In this document: positions 60,539 through 64,000 of the stretch, one piece after another
Position numbering within the stretch: position 1 is the stretch's first letter
Layout of the letters: each line of letters starts with the position of its first letter
From: Algoriphagus sp. TR-M9
GTDB taxonomy: Bacteria > Bacteroidota > Bacteroidia > Cytophagales > Cyclobacteriaceae
Direction of reading: 5' to 3'
Length of the DNA stretch: 64,000 nt
Assembly: GCF_027594545.1 (NCBI RefSeq)
Contig: NZ_CP115160.1
Coordinates: forward strand, 2,923,001-2,987,000
Position numbers and translations under genes: made by a program
The notes under the pieces: model-generated
What the model saw: the letters and a program-made list of their open reading frames with translations, nothing else
Told to the model about the DNA's origin: nothing
The model's database searches: none

Positions 60539-60982
60539 ATGAAAAACTCTATTAATAGATTATTGGCAATTGGAGCAGTAGTCTCCATGATATTCACTCA
60601 GTCCTGCGTGGAAACTGAGGAATTGGTCACTCCCAATGTGGCCGCCCCGGTTCTGATTTTATTTGAAGGCAATTCCTTCTCACCGGAATCTCCGGTAACT
60701 GTGGCTTCCAAGTTTTTGGAACTGGACAAAACAAACATTCTGGACCACACCCAGGGGATAGATTCCATCCCGGTATCTAATCTCGATATAGCGGTATTTA
60801 TCAACAATACCACTGCGGTTGCCAGTCTGCTCACGGATGCAGCCGGTGCTGCCGAACTGGTGGTTTCCTGGTCCGAGCTAGGGCTATCTGAACCTACCTC
60901 AGGAAGCCAGGTACGACTGGAGTTTGTGGGCGAATACAAGGACATCCCTTTTCGGAAATACCACACCGTCAGAGTAAACTAA
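60539..60982 (+). CDS. Small lipoprotein of the SusCD locus, unknown
   Basis: 147 residues with lipobox TQSC (C23). The rest looks like one beta-sandwich (VAAPVLILFEGNSFSPESPVTVASKFLELD, AVFINNTTAVASLLTDAAGAAELVVSWSELG). It resembles the small unclassified surface proteins that often accompany SusC/SusD pairs. Spaced 34 bp from the SusD gene and 48 bp from the aminotransferase, it is in the same run of genes. No family was identified. Confidence 0.7.
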   Translation: MKNSINRLLAIGAVVSMIFTQSCVETEELVTPNVAAPVLILFEGNSFSPESPVTVASKFLELDKTNILDHTQGIDSIPVSNLDIAVFINNTTAVASLLTDAAGAAELVVSWSELGLSEPTSGSQVRLEFVGEYKDIPFRKYHTVRVN

Positions 60983-61030
60983 GCGCATTTATACATTAAA
61001 ACTATTTGACTCTAACCTAAACACAAGATC

Positions 61031-62200
61031 ATGAATCACACATTTAACAGAAGAACTTGGATCAAATCCAGCCTGATGGCCATGGGCTCAATGGCTTTGG
61101 CACCTGCATTTGCTTCCGCAAAAAATAAATCAATGGCTGTCTATCAGCCAGAATCCATCCTGAATGAGCATATCCCGGCATTTAATTTTGATGAGGCTAG
61201 ACTGGTAGCCAAATTAAACGCTAACGAAAATCCTTACGGCCCCTCACCCAAAGTCATCAAGGCAATCTCCGACTCAATTTCCTTAGGCAACAGATACGGT
61301 CATGGAGAAGCAAGAGAGCTGCTGACCATGATCGCAGAAAAAGAAGGCGTAAGCCCTGATCACATCATGCTCTCTCCTGGTTCTTCGGATATTTTGGAGA
61401 AAGTGGCATTTGTCCAGTTTATGAATGGAGGAAACGTAGTCTCTGCAGATCCATCCTACATGTCACTGATGAACACCGCACAAAAACTGGGGGCTACCTG
61501 GAAACCCACCTTACTGACAAAGGACTTTCAGCACGATCTGGATGCTATGGAAGCTGCTGTAGATTCCGAGACTAATCTGGTCTATATCTGTAATCCAAAC
61601 AACCCAACCGGATCGATCACTGATGCTACCAAACTTCGTGCATTCTGTTCCAAAGTCTCCGAGAAAACCCCGGTTTTTATTGACGAAGCCTATTTGGAAT
61701 TTCTGGACAATCCTGAGAAAAGTTCAATGGTAGGCCTAGTAGCGGAAGGCAAGGATGTCATCATAGCCAGAACATTCTCTAAAATCCACGGAATGGCCGG
61801 CCTGAGAATCGGCTATATGGTGGCCCAGCCTGAACGGATCGAAAGCATCACTTCCAAAGTACGAAGTACCATGGGGCTATGCGTGACTTCTCTCAATGGA
61901 GCTATTGCCAGCTTAAAAGAAGAATCCTTTCTGAGCAGCTGTCGCGATATGAACACCGCTTGCAGAGAATATACCAAAGGAGAAATCGCAGCCATGGGAT
62001 ACGATATCATCCCATCCCATACCAGCTTTATGATCTTCCCATTGAGAATGGAGGGACAGCCATTTATGAAGGGAATGTATGATAGCGGAGTAGGCATACG
62101 GGTATTCAATATCGACAACAAACCTTGGTGCCGGGTAAGTATGGGCACCAAAGAGGAGATGGAAATCTTCGTCGATGCCTTCAAGAAAGTAACAGCATAG
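61031..62200 (+). CDS. Tat-exported PLP-dependent aminotransferase (class I/II, HisC-like)
   Basis: 389 residues. The N-terminus NRRTWIKSSLMAMGSMALAPAFASA is a Tat-type signal (RR followed by a hydrophobic stretch). The fold is HisC-like: LNANENPYGPSPKVIKAI, the segment YICNPNNPTGSITD and the PLP-lysine in ARTFSKIHGMAGLRIGY. Conserved arginine near GVGIRVFNI. It should be folded with its cofactor before export, and it works in the periplasm on amino or keto acids. Its companions (SusC, SusD, AEC permease) suggest a ligand containing amino acid. An aminotransferase in the periplasm is unusual. Reaction not determined. Confidence 0.85.
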   Translation: MNHTFNRRTWIKSSLMAMGSMALAPAFASAKNKSMAVYQPESILNEHIPAFNFDEARLVAKLNANENPYGPSPKVIKAISDSISLGNRYGHGEARELLTMIAEKEGVSPDHIMLSPGSSDILEKVAFVQFMNGGNVVSADPSYMSLMNTAQKLGATWKPTLLTKDFQHDLDAMEAAVDSETNLVYICNPNNPTGSITDATKLRAFCSKVSEKTPVFIDEAYLEFLDNPEKSSMVGLVAEGKDVIIARTFSKIHGMAGLRIGYMVAQPERIESITSKVRSTMGLCVTSLNGAIASLKEESFLSSCRDMNTACREYTKGEIAAMGYDIIPSHTSFMIFPLRMEGQPFMKGMYDSGVGIRVFNIDNKPWCRVSMGTKEEMEIFVDAFKKVTA

Positions 62201-62213
62201 AACTAATTACAAT

Positions 62214-63353
62214 ATGAGTATTGCACTTCAAAAAACCTTATCGCTGATTCTTCTAATAGTTATTGGACTATTTCTTCAAAAAAAACTCCAAAGTGAAGAT
62301 CAGAAAAAGGGTTTAAAAACAATCATACTCAACATCGCACTGCCAGCCATGATTTTCGTCGCTTTGCTGAAGATCGAAATCAATCCGGATTTAATGATAC
62401 TACCGGTTTTGGCTTTGATTTTCAACATAGTGATGATTCTGGTCACGCGTTATGCACTACCGCTTTTTGGAGTGAAGGGAGATACCCCAGCCATGCGTAC
62501 GCTGATGCTGCTTCTCCCCTCTTTGGCTCCTGGGCTCACCTGCTTCCCCTTTATAGTGGAATATCTCGGTGATGACGTGCTGGCCTGGGCAGCGCTTTCT
62601 GATATTGGAAATAAGATTTTTGTGCTCATTCTAGCTTATATGCTGGCTATGTCCTGGTATTACAAGAATCAAAGCCTGAAATCCAAATCCAATACTCAGA
62701 AAATCAAACAGCTGCTTCTGGCCATGGTCAGCGAACCCATCAACATGGTGATCCTAGTAGCTATTGGCTTGCTCAGTTTGGGTATCAACATGGATAATTT
62801 ACCGGGTTTTCTCAGTGCCTCGGTACTGATGATGAAGGACATGATGACTCCCTTGGTCTTGATTTTCATAGGAATCGCAGTCATATTCAAGTGGGATCAG
62901 CTAAGGATGATTGCTTCTTTGCTCACTTTCAGAGCAGGGATCACTTTTCTGATTTCCGGATTGTTTATCTGGCTGGTTCCCATGCCTTCAGAGGCGGCTA
63001 TCCTACTCGCAGTGGTTTTTCCACAGAGTGCAGTCAGCTTCTGGCCGTTTGCACACATGTCGGCAGTACGCAAGCTGGAGCATGAAAACGAAGACCAGAA
63101 AAGCAATCCCACATTCGATCTGGAACTTGGGGTCAATGTGCTGGCAGTATCCATGCCATTCAGCACCCTGCTCATTTTAGGGGTATTCACCTCTGGATCC
63201 TATTTCTTAAATCCCGTTCACGTAATTTCCATAGGCAGTATTATGATCGGAGCAGCCGTATTGCCAAAGGCAATCGCATTGGTGAAAAGCGCAGATTTCA
63301 GCTGGGAAAACCTGAGAGGAAAAGAACTTAAAGACAGTTCGGTAGAACAATAG
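62214..63353 (+). CDS. AEC-family (auxin efflux carrier-like) permease
   Basis: 379 residues with about ten hydrophobic segments. The first (KTLSLILLIVIGLFLQKKLQ) and the conserved IILNIALPAMIFVALL are typical of the AEC/AbrB-like BASS-superfamily carriers, as is the late inverted repeat NMVILVAIGLLSLGINMDN. The family transports organic acids or related compounds, and export versus import is not clear. A hydrophilic loop lies at ~300. It starts 14 bp after the aminotransferase stop, so it is co-transcribed and may carry the aminotransferase's product or substrate. A terminator follows at 63388-63417. Confidence 0.78.
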   Translation: MSIALQKTLSLILLIVIGLFLQKKLQSEDQKKGLKTIILNIALPAMIFVALLKIEINPDLMILPVLALIFNIVMILVTRYALPLFGVKGDTPAMRTLMLLLPSLAPGLTCFPFIVEYLGDDVLAWAALSDIGNKIFVLILAYMLAMSWYYKNQSLKSKSNTQKIKQLLLAMVSEPINMVILVAIGLLSLGINMDNLPGFLSASVLMMKDMMTPLVLIFIGIAVIFKWDQLRMIASLLTFRAGITFLISGLFIWLVPMPSEAAILLAVVFPQSAVSFWPFAHMSAVRKLEHENEDQKSNPTFDLELGVNVLAVSMPFSTLLILGVFTSGSYFLNPVHVISIGSIMIGAAVLPKAIALVKSADFSWENLRGKELKDSSVEQ

Positions 63354-63387
63354 CTAAGGGTTAGTTATACAATAGGTTTAACTTTGG

Positions 63388-63417
63388 AAATGCCCGGGTA
63401 TTGCCCGGGTTTTTTTG
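63388..63417 (+). terminator. Intrinsic terminator after the AEC permease
   Basis: CCCGGG-TATTG-CCCGGG hairpin with A-rich left flank and T7 on the right, about 35-60 bp after the stop of the last gene in the SusCD run. Confidence 0.8.
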
Positions 63418-63487
63418 CTTTTTGAAAAAAGAAGAGGTTTGCAGATCTTCCATATTTACCCTTAAATTGTCCTTTAAAAACCCCAAT

Positions 63488-64000
63488 ATGCCTAAAATCT
63501 ACGCTTTACTTATTACCCTTTGCCTGGTTTCACTTGTATTTTCCTGTCAGCAAAACTCGGAAAAACCACTTCCTGAGCTCTCTCCAGAGTTTGAAGCAGT
63601 GCTGGATGCACATGGTGAGTGGGAAAAATGGTATCGGGCCAAAGCAGAAAGCTATGCCATGATCCATGAGGGAGTTATGACGGAGGAAGATGCATTTATC
63701 AACCTGGACAGCCGTAAAATCAGGTTATCAAACACAGAGTTTGAAATGGGATTTGATGGTGAGCAAACTTGGATCAGCCCAAACAGGGAAGCCTATAAAG
63801 GAAGATCACTGCGCTTCTACCACAATCTGTATTTCTATTTTTTTAATATCCCCTACATCTTTACAGATCCAGGGGTGACTGTTTCAAAATCCGACCCAAA
63901 AACAATCAATGGCAAGGAATACCCCACCTTCAGCGTGAGTTTTGATAAGGAAAAAGGAGCTAGTCCGGATGATCAATACTTCCTATTGATCAACCCTGAG
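63488..64000 (+). CDS. Lipoprotein, partial (DUF6503-like)
   Basis: Starts at ATG 63488 with a signal peptide and lipobox VFSC (C20) and runs off the window end. The 171 visible residues include EFEAVLDAHGEWEKWYRAKAES, LDSRKIRLSNTEFEMGFDGEQTW and FYFFNIPYIFTDPGVT. This is similar in layout to DUF6503 lipoproteins, which are LolA-like. Not certain. A terminator lies 70 bp upstream, so it is its own transcription unit. Confidence 0.7.
   Translation, partial: MPKIYALLITLCLVSLVFSCQQNSEKPLPELSPEFEAVLDAHGEWEKWYRAKAESYAMIHEGVMTEEDAFINLDSRKIRLSNTEFEMGFDGEQTWISPNREAYKGRSLRFYHNLYFYFFNIPYIFTDPGVTVSKSDPKTINGKEYPTFSVSFDKEKGASPDDQYFLLINPE

Overview
The window looks like chromosomal DNA from a Bacteroidota member, most likely Cytophagales (Cyclobacteriaceae, Algoriphagus-like). 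This is inferred from a SusC/SusD pair with STN domain, an ECF sigma/FecR pair, a CzcA-TolC fusion, TAnnTTTG-type -7 promoter elements, absence of strong Shine-Dalgarno sequences, and repeats typical of that group. No taxonomic search was run.

Layout. (1) 0-12.4 kb: housekeeping and envelope genes, namely an FNT-family channel, a CotH-like secreted protein, a truncated haemoglobin with an NPP-type phosphodiesterase, esterases, an OmpA lipoprotein, a TMTC-like TPR membrane protein, a GlcG/HbpS protein with a DUF1801 protein, an M23 peptidase and a PqqB-like hydrolase. (2) 12.7-17.3 kb: tRNA-Leu(TAG), an esterase, an acyltransferase, a GAF histidine kinase and a cyclophilin. (3) 17.3-24.8 kb: an operon-like run for oxidative L-fucose (6-deoxyhexose) use, with dehydrogenases, lactonase, FAH-type hydrolase, FucP symporter, mutarotase and esterase. 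A sugar-acid dehydratase is missing. (4) 24.8-25.7 kb: a cluster of ~75-95 bp palindromic repeats flanking a GIY-YIG nuclease gene. (5) 25.8-28.4 kb: a HAD hydrolase and an ABC exporter.

(6) 28.5-36.8 kb is the most unusual part. A tyrosine recombinase is followed at once by six single-gene cassettes, all in one orientation. Each cassette is bounded by its own matched 9-10 bp pair (GTT... at the left edge, ...AAC after the gene), with imperfect palindromes between neighbouring genes. This is the architecture of an integron with attC sites. However, the integrase points the same way as the cassettes, appears to lack the IntI-specific insertion and carries an extra N-terminal module. The cassettes encode a membrane protein, an AAA_13-type ATPase, an AIPR abortive-infection protein, a two-TM TIR/NDT-like protein, an atypical alpha/beta hydrolase and a DUF3887-like lipoprotein, so the array looks rich in phage defence. 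Its far end decays into an IS91-family remnant, two more AT-rich genes and a probable group II intron 3' end.

(7) 39-44 kb: a membrane-anchored AraC regulator and several secreted or lipoprotein genes. (8) 44.1-53.1 kb, minus strand: a CusRS-like two-component system, a CzcA-TolC fusion and its adaptor, with OmpR-type direct repeats ahead of both units, then a PepSY iron-type membrane protein behind a palindromic operator. (9) 53.6-63.4 kb: ECF sigma, FecR, SusC, SusD, a lipoprotein, a Tat-exported aminotransferase and an AEC permease, which together form a TonB-dependent uptake locus. The window ends inside a lipoprotein gene.

Two further repeat families stand out. One is a ~92-bp element present three times at almost exactly the same distance (91-92 bp) before an ATG. 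The other is a ~21-bp hairpin module (CCCGA...TCGGG plus RYAGGC) that appears inserted inside other elements. Coordinates and motifs were read by eye. Family names rest on motif recognition, not searches.
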